Origin: Promethearchaeota archaeon
GTDB taxonomy: Archaea > Asgardarchaeota > Lokiarchaeia > Sigynarchaeales > MK-D1
Direction of reading: 5' to 3'
NCBI GenBank assembly: GCA_016839865.1
Contig: JAEOTN010000443.1
Location: forward strand, 1-6,573
Length of the DNA stretch: 6,573 nt
The notes below the pieces were generated by a model. The model was not told the DNA's origin, ran no database searches, and saw only the letters and a list, made by a program, of their open reading frames with translations. A program made the translations under genes and the position numbers. Shown in pieces: positions 1 to 5,879 of this stretch. Each line of letters starts with the position of its first letter. The stretch's first letter is position 1.

Positions 1-656
1 ATACATTTTACTTACGACACCCAAACAAAGCGAGATTACCATCGAAAAAACTGGTTAAAGCTATTAAGGACACTCATGAAAATGGTGGTACCTCAAAATC
101 TCTTGGATGGGGTGGTAAATGGAGTCCCGAAATTGCGAAGAAGACTATGCTACGAACTCATACTACTGCAACAACCATTCGTAGATTGGCCAAGATTGCA
201 AAAAACAAAGAGAAACTTCCCGTTAAAGTATTCTGTGTTGATCACCTGTTCCGAAATGAAAGCGTGGATTCAACTCATCTAGCAGAATTCATGCAAGTAG
301 AGGGAATTGTAGTAGGTGAAAATTTAACTCTTGCACATTTGAAAGGATACTTGACAGAATTCTTCAAGAAAATGGGCTTCGATCAACTCACTATGCACCC
401 AGATTTCTTCCCATATACAGAGCCCTCATTAGGTGTTACCGTATATGTTGAAAGTTTGGGAAAATGGCACGAAATGGGTGGTAGCGGCATTTTCCGACCT
501 GAAGTTACTTATCCCTTGGGAATCAAAGAACCAGTGAGGGTTTTAGCATGGGGTTTGGGATTCGAACGTGCGGCTATGCTAACATTACAAAGAGATGACA
601 TCCGAGATTTATATAGAAGCCCCCTAAAGTGGCTTAAGGAGATAAAGTATAATTAG
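1..656 (+). CDS. pheS: Phenylalanyl-tRNA synthetase alpha subunit, C-terminal part (5' end outside window)
   Basis: Catalytic subunit of the (alpha-beta)2 phenylalanyl-tRNA synthetase, which activates phenylalanine with ATP and charges tRNA-Phe in the cytoplasm. The first full codon is at position 3 and the frame is open to the TAG at 654-656, giving 217 residues. Archaeal PheS proteins are usually about 500 residues, so more than half is missing upstream. The fragment begins with TFYL, typical of the PheS core, followed by MLRTHTTATTIRRL (49-62 of the fragment). Class II motif 2 runs from about 76 (FRNES) to FMQVEG (96-101). SLGKWHEMGGSGIFRPEV (151-168) belongs to the amino-acid and ATP pocket, and motif 3 is GLGFERAAML (184-193) with its arginine. 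One variation is EFMQVEG, where most relatives I recall have EFHQVEG. The ATG at 147 is internal, because homology extends upstream of it. pheT follows 12 bases downstream, so the two are very probably co-transcribed. Confidence 0.96.
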   Translation, partial: TFYLRHPNKARLPSKKLVKAIKDTHENGGTSKSLGWGGKWSPEIAKKTMLRTHTTATTIRRLAKIAKNKEKLPVKVFCVDHLFRNESVDSTHLAEFMQVEGIVVGENLTLAHLKGYLTEFFKKMGFDQLTMHPDFFPYTEPSLGVTVYVESLGKWHEMGGSGIFRPEVTYPLGIKEPVRVLAWGLGFERAAMLTLQRDDIRDLYRSPLKWLKEIKYN

Positions 657-660
657 GAGG
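656..660 (+). promoter_or_regulatory. Shine-Dalgarno site for pheT
   Basis: GGAGG directly overlaps the last base of the pheS stop codon and lies 8 bases before the ATG at 669. This supports both the pheT start and translational coupling of pheS and pheT on one mRNA. Confidence 0.85.
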
Positions 661-668
661 ATTATAAG

Positions 669-2381
669 ATGCCAACATTAGACTTTTCATTAAAACGTAT
701 GTGTGATCTCGTTGGGAGAGACTTAACAATCCCAGAACTGGAAGATGATTTGCAATGGATTGCCTTGGATATCGAAGGTATTGACTACGATAACAAGATT
801 ATAAAAATCGAATATCAACCAAATCGACCTGATTACTCCTCACCCGAAGGAATTGCTCGAGCTCTAAAAGGATATTATGAAATTGAAAAAGGCTTAGCCC
901 AGTTCGAAGTCACGGAAAATCCTGAGTTAGTATGCTTAGTTGAAAAAAACAGTCGAATCTCTGAAATTAGGCCATATATCGTGATGTGTGCTATTAAAGA
1001 TATTGAGATGGATGAAGAGCAAGTCGCAACATTGATGAACATTCAAGAAGCACTACACAATGTATTGGGGCGGGGTCGCAAGAAAGTGGCTATCGGAGTC
1101 CATGATTTCGATAAAGTGAATCCTCCTTATAGGTACACAAGTGTAAAACCGGACGAAATCAAGTTCCGACCTCTTCAAATGGAAAAGTTGGATATGACTC
1201 CAGAGGAAATTCTGGAAGAACATCCAAAAGGAATCGAATATGCCCATATTGTCAATAAATTCGATGAATATCCCATGATATTTGACCGGGATGATAACGT
1301 AATTTCATTTCCACCAGTTATAAATGGTGTATTAACAACAGTCACTGATAAAACACGCAATATTCTGTTAGATTTGACTGGAACTGACCTAAGAGCAGTC
1401 AGTTACTCAATGAATATCTTGGTGTCCACTTTTGCAGACATGGGTGGGAAAATTGAATCCTCCAAAGTAATCAGTTTCGATGGGACTGAAAAACTCTATC
1501 CAGATTTAAATCCTACAAAATGGACGATTCGAGAGAAATATATCAACTCCTATATCGGAATAAACTTGTCAACTAAGGAAATAACTGATTGCTTAGAAAA
1601 ATGCAGAATGGATGTTTCACCTGGGAAGAAAAAAGGGACCCTTGACGTTTTGGTTCCAGCATATCGAGCAGATTTTCTTCACGAGGTTGATTTCACTGAA
1701 GAAGTAGCAACCGGATATAATTACAAAAATATTGTGCCTGTGTTGCCTGCTGGAGGCAATGCGATGGGGAGCTATCATCCGGTTTTCAAACTGCAAGATA
1801 AAGCAAAGCAGATCTTAGTTGGAGCAGGATATCTGGAGACCATTAATTTCAAACTTACCTCACGAGAAAGCTATGCTGCTCTGAAAATACCCTTTGATGA
1901 GAAGAAAAATATCATCCTAGACAATCCTGTTACCAAAGATTACAATACTACACGTTCAATGCTAATGCCAGTGTTGATGAAATTGCTCCAATTCAACCGT
2001 TCTGAAGAAAAACCCATAAAAATATTCGAAGTAGGAGATATAATTGAGTTTGATAAATCTGCAGAAACGGGTGCTTCACAGAAACTCCATGCATGCGCAT
2101 TAACACATCATGCAGCTGCAGAATTCACAGAGATTCGTAGTGTATTAGATTTTCTCGTTCAGACACTTGGTGAGTGGGATTCTCTAGAAGTGAAAGAAGT
2201 GATAAATCCGACCTTTATTCCAGGGCGTACTGGCGAAATATGGCTAAAAGGTAATAAAGTAGGGATTATCGGAGAGTTACATCCAGAAGTACTTGAAAAC
2301 TTCGGATTAAAGTATCCTGTAGCTATCTTTGAGATAGATCTCTCAGTCTTATTAACAAAAGAAGAGTTAAAATTAGAATAA
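669..2381 (+). CDS. pheT: Phenylalanyl-tRNA synthetase beta subunit
   Basis: Beta subunit of phenylalanyl-tRNA synthetase, needed for holoenzyme assembly and tRNA binding; it also carries the B3/B4 editing module. The protein is 570 residues, about the usual size of the archaeal/eukaryotic form, which lacks the bacterial N-terminal tRNA-binding extension and C-terminal anticodon-binding domain. Visible landmarks are the N-terminal NRPDYSSPEGIARALKGY (52-69), the B3/B4 module at about 100-270 with GRKKVAIGVHDFD (136-148), FPPVING (214-220) and LDLTGTD (234-240), the B5 domain at about 280-357 with VPAYRADFLHEVDFTEEVA (329-347), and a catalytic-like B6/B7 fold at about 370-565 including IFEVGDII (452-459). 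The ATG at 669 has a GGAGG site 8 bases upstream. The gene follows pheS and ends just before a T-rich tract; convergent secE ends 13 bases further on. No frameshift or missing domain is seen. Confidence 0.97.
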   Translation: MPTLDFSLKRMCDLVGRDLTIPELEDDLQWIALDIEGIDYDNKIIKIEYQPNRPDYSSPEGIARALKGYYEIEKGLAQFEVTENPELVCLVEKNSRISEIRPYIVMCAIKDIEMDEEQVATLMNIQEALHNVLGRGRKKVAIGVHDFDKVNPPYRYTSVKPDEIKFRPLQMEKLDMTPEEILEEHPKGIEYAHIVNKFDEYPMIFDRDDNVISFPPVINGVLTTVTDKTRNILLDLTGTDLRAVSYSMNILVSTFADMGGKIESSKVISFDGTEKLYPDLNPTKWTIREKYINSYIGINLSTKEITDCLEKCRMDVSPGKKKGTLDVLVPAYRADFLHEVDFTEEVATGYNYKNIVPVLPAGGNAMGSYHPVFKLQDKAKQILVGAGYLETINFKLTSRESYAALKIPFDEKKNIILDNPVTKDYNTTRSMLMPVLMKLLQFNRSEEKPIKIFEVGDIIEFDKSAETGASQKLHACALTHHAAAEFTEIRSVLDFLVQTLGEWDSLEVKEVINPTFIPGRTGEIWLKGNKVGIIGELHPEVLENFGLKYPVAIFEIDLSVLLTKEELKLE

Positions 2382-2396
2382 TTTCTTTTTTTCTTT
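2382..2396 (+). terminator. T-rich terminator of the pheS-pheT operon
   Basis: Immediately after the pheT TAA the + strand carries 15 bases that are all T except for two C (2385 and 2393). Archaeal RNA polymerase terminates at such oligo-T tracts without needing a hairpin. The tract reaches into the stop codon of convergent secE, so the last secE codons and the pheT terminator share DNA. Assigned by position and composition; no transcript data. Confidence 0.65.
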
Positions 2397-2595
2397 ACGT
2401 TGCTGGATTTACTGCTGAATCTATTACCTGTGCAATTAATTGAACGATATAGCTAAGTCCACCTATTATGGCTAGTCCTATTAGTGAAATTTTAACAGTC
2501 AATCCATATTCCTTTTTTGTAGGTTTTCTGCCAGTTTGGAAGATTCGTTTGGTTTCCAACCAGAATTTTTGGACTCGAGATATAAGTTTTGCCAT
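2395..2595 (-). CDS. secE: Protein translocase subunit SecE (Sec61 gamma type)
   Basis: Small tail-anchored subunit that clamps SecY in the membrane translocon, for export and insertion of membrane proteins. The product is 66 residues, normal for archaeal SecE/Sec61-gamma. An amphipathic N-terminal helix (about 3-21, with RVQKFWLETKRIF) is followed by the conserved KPTKKEY segment (24-30), then one hydrophobic transmembrane segment at about 33-58 with GLAIIGGLSYIVQLIA. The ATG at 2595 is the natural start, although no Shine-Dalgarno site is evident before it. Many archaea place secE beside spt5/nusG; here it stands alone downstream of dnaG and convergent to pheT. A hairpin plus T8 lies between dnaG and secE, so co-transcription with dnaG would require read-through. 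Confidence 0.92.
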   Translation of the reverse strand: MAKLISRVQKFWLETKRIFQTGRKPTKKEYGLTVKISLIGLAIIGGLSYIVQLIAQVIDSAVNPAT

Positions 2596-2614
2596 GGTTC
2601 AATCACGTGAATAG

Positions 2615-2639
2615 AAAAAAAAGGATCAAGAGATCCTTT
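2615..2639 (-). terminator. Hairpin plus T8 downstream of dnaG
   Basis: A perfect 8-bp inverted repeat, AAAGGATC / GATCCTTT with a 4-base loop (2620-2639), is followed on the minus strand by a run of eight T (2622-2615, overlapping the stem foot). This looks like an intrinsic terminator for dnaG, 64 bases past its stop. The + strand also has T7 runs beyond the hairpin (2644-2650 and 2674-2680), so it could also block transcription coming from the pheT side. It sits only about 20 bases before the secE start codon, so a role in the secE leader is an alternative. Confidence 0.6.
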
Positions 2640-2654
2640 GGTATTTTTTTAGTG

Positions 2655-2669
2655 CATATTATTATAATG
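2655..2669 (-). promoter_or_regulatory. Possible TATA box for secE
   Basis: On the minus strand the A/T-only stretch ATTATAATAATA lies about 60-74 bases before the secE ATG, preceded by an A-rich stretch (2674-2680) that could act as BRE. Initiation about 25 bases downstream would start the RNA near 2637, inside the hairpin, giving a leader of about 40 bases. The region is AT-rich throughout, so the assignment is weak. Confidence 0.3.
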
Positions 2670-2702
2670 TTACTTTTTTTGATCAATTTACTACCAAATG
2701 TA

Positions 2703-4046
2703 CTAGAGATAATCACGGAATAGATGCAATTTCACATCTTTTGAAGCTTCTGTGTTCAAATTTTTTATATAGTTTACCGCAAAAATGGATTTTACACCAC
2801 GTTCTGCTGCTTTATCTAATAATCTTTGAGACACTACACCATCTAATATTAGAATGGAAGCTTTGTCATTTTCATCCAACGTTGTATATACTTTTGTATT
2901 TCCAACTCGGAATATTTCCTTCTGTTTGGCATCCAACCCCAATGCTTCATTTGAGGCGAGGATGGATTGCATTTGTTCCACTACCGCAGGGTCCACCGGT
3001 TCTTTTGAAACAGGTTCCCTACGTGGTGAATCTGTTTTTCGAGATTTTGAACCATATTTTGGTTTTGATGAAGGGAAAGTGTTTCTTCGTCGTTTATCTC
3101 TTGACCCATCTCGAGAACTTCTGTGTTTTGAGGAATAATCTCGTTTTGCTCCATTTCGATAATGATTACTGTTTCCGTTCGATTTCTTTGCTTTATCTCG
3201 ATTCATGAGAAACTCTTGTAACGTAACCTTATTCTTCAAATATTTGATGATTTCCTTGCGGGTTAAATCTTCCACCATTTCTCCCCGAATTGCAGGTTGT
3301 GCAATGTAATCAATATCTGCAACTTGGAGTAGTTCATCCAATATCATTTGACCTCCTCGGTCATTATCTACGAATGCAATTGTAGACTTTTTCTTGGATA
3401 ATTCAATAATAGTTTTCGGAACACTAGTTCCTTGGGTTGCAATTGCATTTTTGAATCCCGCTCGCATGAGTGCTTTAACATCTGCTGCTCCTTCACAAAT
3501 AATGATTTGCTGAGCAGTTTCGACATCTTCTCCTGCAGGTAACTTATCAGAACCAAAGTGAATTAACTCCCCAGTTCTAAGTTTTGTGAGAATTGTTTCT
3601 CCCACCTCTTCTTTTAGAGGAGTATTTTGTTCCCAATCAGCAAGAAGAGCTGTTGCTCTCTCCATGATTTTCTTACGTTTATCCTCGCGAATATCCTCAA
3701 TTTTCATTAACTGCATCTGTGCAGAACATGGACCTACACGATCCACTGATTCAATGGTTGCAGCGAGAATTGCGGTTTCCACGCGGTCTAAACTGGATGG
3801 AATTAGGATTTGGCCTTTACTTGAACCTTTTTCGGATTTGTTTTGTTGGACTTGAATTCGTCCAATTCTGCCCGTTTTCTGGAGTTCTCGTAATTCTAAA
3901 TCGTTAAGCAGCCCTTCGGTTTGTCCAAAGAGTGCTCCGATAATATCGAAATCGGAAACGATTCCTTTTACTTTGTAATCGATTTTTATTATATATTTGG
4001 TCGTCGTGAATTGATCTTGATCTTTCGAATCAACTATATTTACCAT
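2703..4046 (-). CDS. dnaG: Archaeal DnaG-like primase (Toprim domain; exosome-associated family)
   Basis: Archaeal DnaG family protein. Family members have RNA primase activity in vitro and also bind the archaeal RNA exosome through its Csl4/Rrp4 cap. From the chosen ATG it is 447 residues. The N-terminal domain (about 5-160) has the family segments TTKYIIKIDYKVKG and IVSDFDIIGALFGQTEGLL. The Toprim domain covers about 178-275, with the catalytic glutamate in IIICEGAADV (E185) and the DxD metal motif in FVDNDRGG (D227, D229). Residues about 283-352 are a basic, Ser/Arg/Lys-rich linker, presumably disordered, followed by a C-terminal domain of about 95 residues. The central motif is DND where relatives usually have DGD; both aspartates remain. 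An in-frame GTG at 4055 would add three residues, but it lies inside the Shine-Dalgarno site, so the ATG at 4046 is preferred. secE lies downstream on the same strand, and a promoter candidate lies about 70 bases upstream. Confidence 0.95.
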   Translation of the reverse strand: MVNIVDSKDQDQFTTTKYIIKIDYKVKGIVSDFDIIGALFGQTEGLLNDLELRELQKTGRIGRIQVQQNKSEKGSSKGQILIPSSLDRVETAILAATIESVDRVGPCSAQMQLMKIEDIREDKRKKIMERATALLADWEQNTPLKEEVGETILTKLRTGELIHFGSDKLPAGEDVETAQQIIICEGAADVKALMRAGFKNAIATQGTSVPKTIIELSKKKSTIAFVDNDRGGQMILDELLQVADIDYIAQPAIRGEMVEDLTRKEIIKYLKNKVTLQEFLMNRDKAKKSNGNSNHYRNGAKRDYSSKHRSSRDGSRDKRRRNTFPSSKPKYGSKSRKTDSPRREPVSKEPVDPAVVEQMQSILASNEALGLDAKQKEIFRVGNTKVYTTLDENDKASILILDGVVSQRLLDKAAERGVKSIFAVNYIKNLNTEASKDVKLHLFRDYL

Positions 4047-4051
4047 TGTAG

Positions 4052-4058
4052 TCACCTC
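4052..4058 (-). promoter_or_regulatory. Shine-Dalgarno site that fixes the dnaG start
   Basis: GAGGTGA on the minus strand ends 5 bases before ATG 4046 and overlaps the alternative GTG start at 4055, so it can only serve the ATG. Just upstream in the leader is a small hairpin, CAGCA / TGCTG with a 5-base loop (4063-4077), which could influence ribosome access. Confidence 0.75.
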
Positions 4059-4060
4059 GA

Positions 4061-4181
4061 TCCAGCACTCCCTGCTGTCTATCTACTGTCTACTGAGACC
4101 TCTAAGATCTAATCCTTAAATATTTCATTTTGGGAGTATTTCCCGACATATTAGTTTCGTAACTGTGAGGTAAGTGCTGGA
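4061..4181. repeat. Dispersed 9-bp inverted repeat flanking the dnaG TATA box
   Basis: AGTGCTGGA occurs on the + strand at 4173-4181, followed by CGA, and on the minus strand at 4069-4061, followed by TCGA. The two copies are perfect 9-mers in opposite orientation and bracket the dnaG TATA box. One copy lies in the dnaG leader just before the Shine-Dalgarno site. They could be paired sites for a DNA-binding regulator, or coincidence. Confidence 0.4.
4116..4125 (-). promoter_or_regulatory. TATA box of dnaG
   Basis: AAATATTTAA on the minus strand is a good archaeal TATA element. It centres about 74 bases before the dnaG ATG, predicting a start site near 4093 and a leader of about 47 bases carrying the Shine-Dalgarno site. 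The leader includes short repeated units related to TAGACAG (4075-4081 and 4086-4092). Confidence 0.5.
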
Positions 4182-4232
4182 CGAATTGTTATTTATAAAT
4201 CTACTTCTGAGTCCAGTAGTAACGAATTCGTC
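4180..4232. repeat. Long interrupted inverted repeat with a TATA-like palindrome in one arm
   Basis: GACGAATTGTTA (4180-4191) is complementary to TAACGAATTCGTC (4220-4232) except for one extra G, giving 12 bp. Inside it, CTACT (4201-4205) pairs with AGTAG (4215-4219), stacked on the same 3' arm, leaving a 9-base loop. This makes about 17 bp in total, with a one-sided 9-base bulge, TTTATAAAT. Together with the preceding A, that bulge forms the perfect palindrome ATTTATAAAT (4191-4200), TATA-like in both directions. ACGAATTCGT at 4222-4231 is also a palindrome. Function unknown: an RNA fold, an operator or a relic of an inserted element are all possible. Confidence 0.5.
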
Positions 4233-4382
4233 TGTAATAGGTTTTAACTGTAATGTTCGTTATTTTGATGAAATCGTAATAGTTTCTGATAGATTTCAGC
4301 ATTCGCTTTAACTGAAATAACCATTTGTGGCTAAGCTTTGATGAGAATCCGATCTTAAAAATTTTTGTCTTAAAAATAATGT
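4233..4382. other. Intergenic stretch between the MFS gene and dnaG
   Basis: Part of the roughly 340-base gene-free region 4047-4391. Besides the sites listed separately, it holds short direct repeats: CTGTAAT at 4232-4238 and 4248-4254, TTTAACTG at 4243-4250 and 4307-4314, and TCTTAAAAA at 4353-4361 and 4368-4376. No tRNA-like T-arm or known RNA signature is visible. The only open frame of note is on the minus strand (ATG 4302 to stop 4201, 33 codons), with no ribosome-binding site; it is not called as a gene. Confidence 0.5.
4259..4321 (+). ncRNA. Weak candidate C/D-box small RNA
   Basis: The + strand has a C-box-like TGATGA (4266-4271), CTGA at 4286-4289 (possible D') and CTGA at 4312-4315 (possible D). 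Directly outside these, GTTATT (4259-4264) and AATAAC (4316-4321) are perfectly complementary, as expected for a terminal stem closing a kink-turn. Length and the 14-base C-to-D' spacing fit archaeal guide RNAs. Against it: the base before TGATGA is T rather than a purine, the predicted bulge is one base short of the usual three, no convincing C' box is present, and I could not match a guide to rRNA. A TATA-like palindrome at 4191-4200 could place a + strand start near 4222. Confidence 0.18.
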
Positions 4383-4389
4383 AAAAAAA
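4383..4389 (-). terminator. Oligo-T terminator of the MFS gene
   Basis: Two bases past the MFS stop codon the minus strand has seven T in a row, followed within 25 bases by two further T5 runs. This fits archaeal oligo-T termination and separates the transporter from dnaG. Confidence 0.6.
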
Positions 4390-4391
4390 CG

Positions 4392-5753
4392 CTAATCTCC
4401 TAATGATTCAAGCTTTTCTACTAAGTGAGGTTGAAGTAATCTTATTGAAATTATGAACGGAATAATTAATGCAACTTCAACAAAAATTGAAATTATGAAG
4501 GGTAGCTTATCACTAACCACTGCAACATATCCTCCAATTATTGGTCCTATGGTTGCACCTATCCTACTTGTCCAAGATAACATCCCGAATATTTTTCCTC
4601 GGTGTTCTTTGGATATTCGGCTTAAGAAGTTCTGAAATACTAGTCCTCCCCCAATTGCAAACATGATGTCCACCAATAATAGAACTGAAAAAGACCATCC
4701 TGTATTCAAATTTATCAAAACCAGTGTAAAAGCAGCTCCCAGTGTGGCTACAACTGGGATACTCCATTTAATCTTGATTTTATCACAAAATCTACCAATT
4801 AGCGGAGACGCTAGCTGACCTATGATTGGTCCCGGGAAATAAATAAGCATCACATATACATCTGGGTCTCCAATTATACTGAGCAGAATATCATCATTTA
4901 TGATATTCTTTTTTACATAAGGTTGCAAAAATGGTTCAGCTATTGTCTGATTTATTGCGCTCAAGAAAACCGTAAAACCAAATATTAAAAATGCTAATAA
5001 AATCGCTTTACTTAGTCTTCTTTTGCGTTTCTGCTTATCTTCTGCAGGAATAACTTCTTGAACCGATGTAATTTCAGGATTTGATGTAATTCCATTGTTC
5101 ATTTCATCATCGATATGCAAATCTTCCTTACCTTTTGCATGGAAAATAAATCCTGCTAGAACATTTGTAAGAAAGAAAAGAATTAATGGAGAATATTGTA
5201 ATGCATGATTTCCTGGAATATTGAGAGCGACTGCTGTGAAAATTGCTATGCTCATTAATGAACCAATCAGATTTCCTAACCCCATTAAACCAACACGACG
5301 TCCGAACGCGTAGGATCGTTTGGATTTAAACGATTTTTGTGAAATCAAAGCATCAAATGGTGGCCAAAATAATGCAACCATAAAACCCAGGGTAAATCCG
5401 CCTGCAATAAACATTCCAAGACTTTCTAATAATATAGCAACATATAAAATGATATAACTTACCCCTCTCCCAATAGATCCAATCAGAACAAGTAGTTTTT
5501 TTGAGTATTTATCAGTCAACCATCCAGCAAGAGGACTAGAAACTAATGCTCCAAAAATTTGTGCAGACCACACCCAACCAATTTCTCTACTTCCTGCTCC
5601 TAATACTGTTTCTGTAACTTGGGGTATGATGAAACCATAAAAGAAGAAACCCATTGAGTTCAATAAAAGGATCCTTAGCATTACTGCAAAATCGGATGTG
5701 AAATATTTTTCATCCTCTTTCTTCTTCATCCGATACTTCTGGAATAGTTTCAT
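4392..5753 (-). CDS. Major facilitator superfamily transporter, 12 helices
   Basis: Membrane transporter of the major facilitator superfamily, 453 residues. The substrate is not identifiable from sequence; small-molecule or drug efflux is a common role for such proteins. About twelve hydrophobic segments are visible, six before and six after a charged cytoplasmic loop at about 206-247 that is rich in Glu, Asp, Lys and Arg. The signature motif A between helices 2 and 3 is clear, GWLTDKYSKKLLVLIG (77-92), and a degenerate copy appears in the second half, GRFCDKIK (320-327). GMLSWTSRIGATIGPIIGG (390-408) resembles the helix-11 region. The N-terminus (1-22) is short and basic, with no signal peptide. 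The ATG at 5753 is the first plausible start; only a weak GGTG lies upstream. The gene is transcribed away from the ATPase gene at 5880 and ends at an oligo-T tract, so it is probably a single-gene unit. Confidence 0.9.
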   Translation of the reverse strand: MKLFQKYRMKKKEDEKYFTSDFAVMLRILLLNSMGFFFYGFIIPQVTETVLGAGSREIGWVWSAQIFGALVSSPLAGWLTDKYSKKLLVLIGSIGRGVSYIILYVAILLESLGMFIAGGFTLGFMVALFWPPFDALISQKSFKSKRSYAFGRRVGLMGLGNLIGSLMSIAIFTAVALNIPGNHALQYSPLILFFLTNVLAGFIFHAKGKEDLHIDDEMNNGITSNPEITSVQEVIPAEDKQKRKRRLSKAILLAFLIFGFTVFLSAINQTIAEPFLQPYVKKNIINDDILLSIIGDPDVYVMLIYFPGPIIGQLASPLIGRFCDKIKIKWSIPVVATLGAAFTLVLINLNTGWSFSVLLLVDIMFAIGGGLVFQNFLSRISKEHRGKIFGMLSWTSRIGATIGPIIGGYVAVVSDKLPFIISIFVEVALIIPFIISIRLLQPHLVEKLESLGD

Positions 5754-5806
5754 TTAATAGCGTACACCGAACGTTGTAAGTTCTAAGTGTTTTGTAACAT
5801 CGCCCA

Positions 5807-5816
5807 CCTTTTAAAG
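5807..5816 (-). promoter_or_regulatory. Possible TATA box of the MFS gene
   Basis: CTTTAAAAGG on the minus strand centres about 58 bases before the MFS ATG, predicting a short leader of about 30 bases. It lies in the 126-base divergent region shared with the ATPase gene promoter. The core is nearly self-complementary, so orientation is not certain. Confidence 0.35.
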
Positions 5817-5841
5817 AGATAGATTTTTCGGTTTGCAATAT

Positions 5842-5858
5842 CCCCAAAGGATTTAAAC
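5842..5858 (+). promoter_or_regulatory. BRE/TATA promoter of the ATPase gene, leaderless spacing
   Basis: CCAAAGG followed by ATTTAAAC forms a BRE-plus-TATA pattern. The TATA centre (about 5854) lies about 26 bases before the ATG at 5880, the distance at which archaeal transcription starts. The mRNA would therefore begin at or within a few bases of the start codon, consistent with the absence of a Shine-Dalgarno site. Confidence 0.55.
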
Positions 5859-5879
5859 TCTCAATGAATCAGATACGTG

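Noticed and set aside
147..656. Treating ATG 147 as the start of a separate short protein
   Set aside because: The same frame is open from position 3, and the upstream residues (TFYL onward) belong to PheS, so the ATG is an internal methionine.
2741..3208. 155-codon + strand open frame inside dnaG
   Set aside because: It lies wholly antisense to a well-supported dnaG, has no recognisable domain or ribosome-binding site, and its composition reflects the complementary strand.
4057..4184. A 5S-like or other large RNA closed by the AGTGCTGGA inverted repeat
   Set aside because: The interior holds the dnaG TATA box and shows no 5S, SRP or RNase P signature; a predicted dnaG transcript would contain only one arm.
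4272..4285. Match of the candidate guide to helix 69 of 23S rRNA
   Set aside because: It pairs well with the bacterial-type GUAACUAUAACGG from memory, but the archaeal form as I recall it (GUAACUAUGACU) leaves only six contiguous pairs, so no target is claimed.
4047..4391. tRNA gene in the intergenic region
   Set aside because: No T-arm pattern (GTTCRANNC) or paired acceptor ends at tRNA spacing on either strand.
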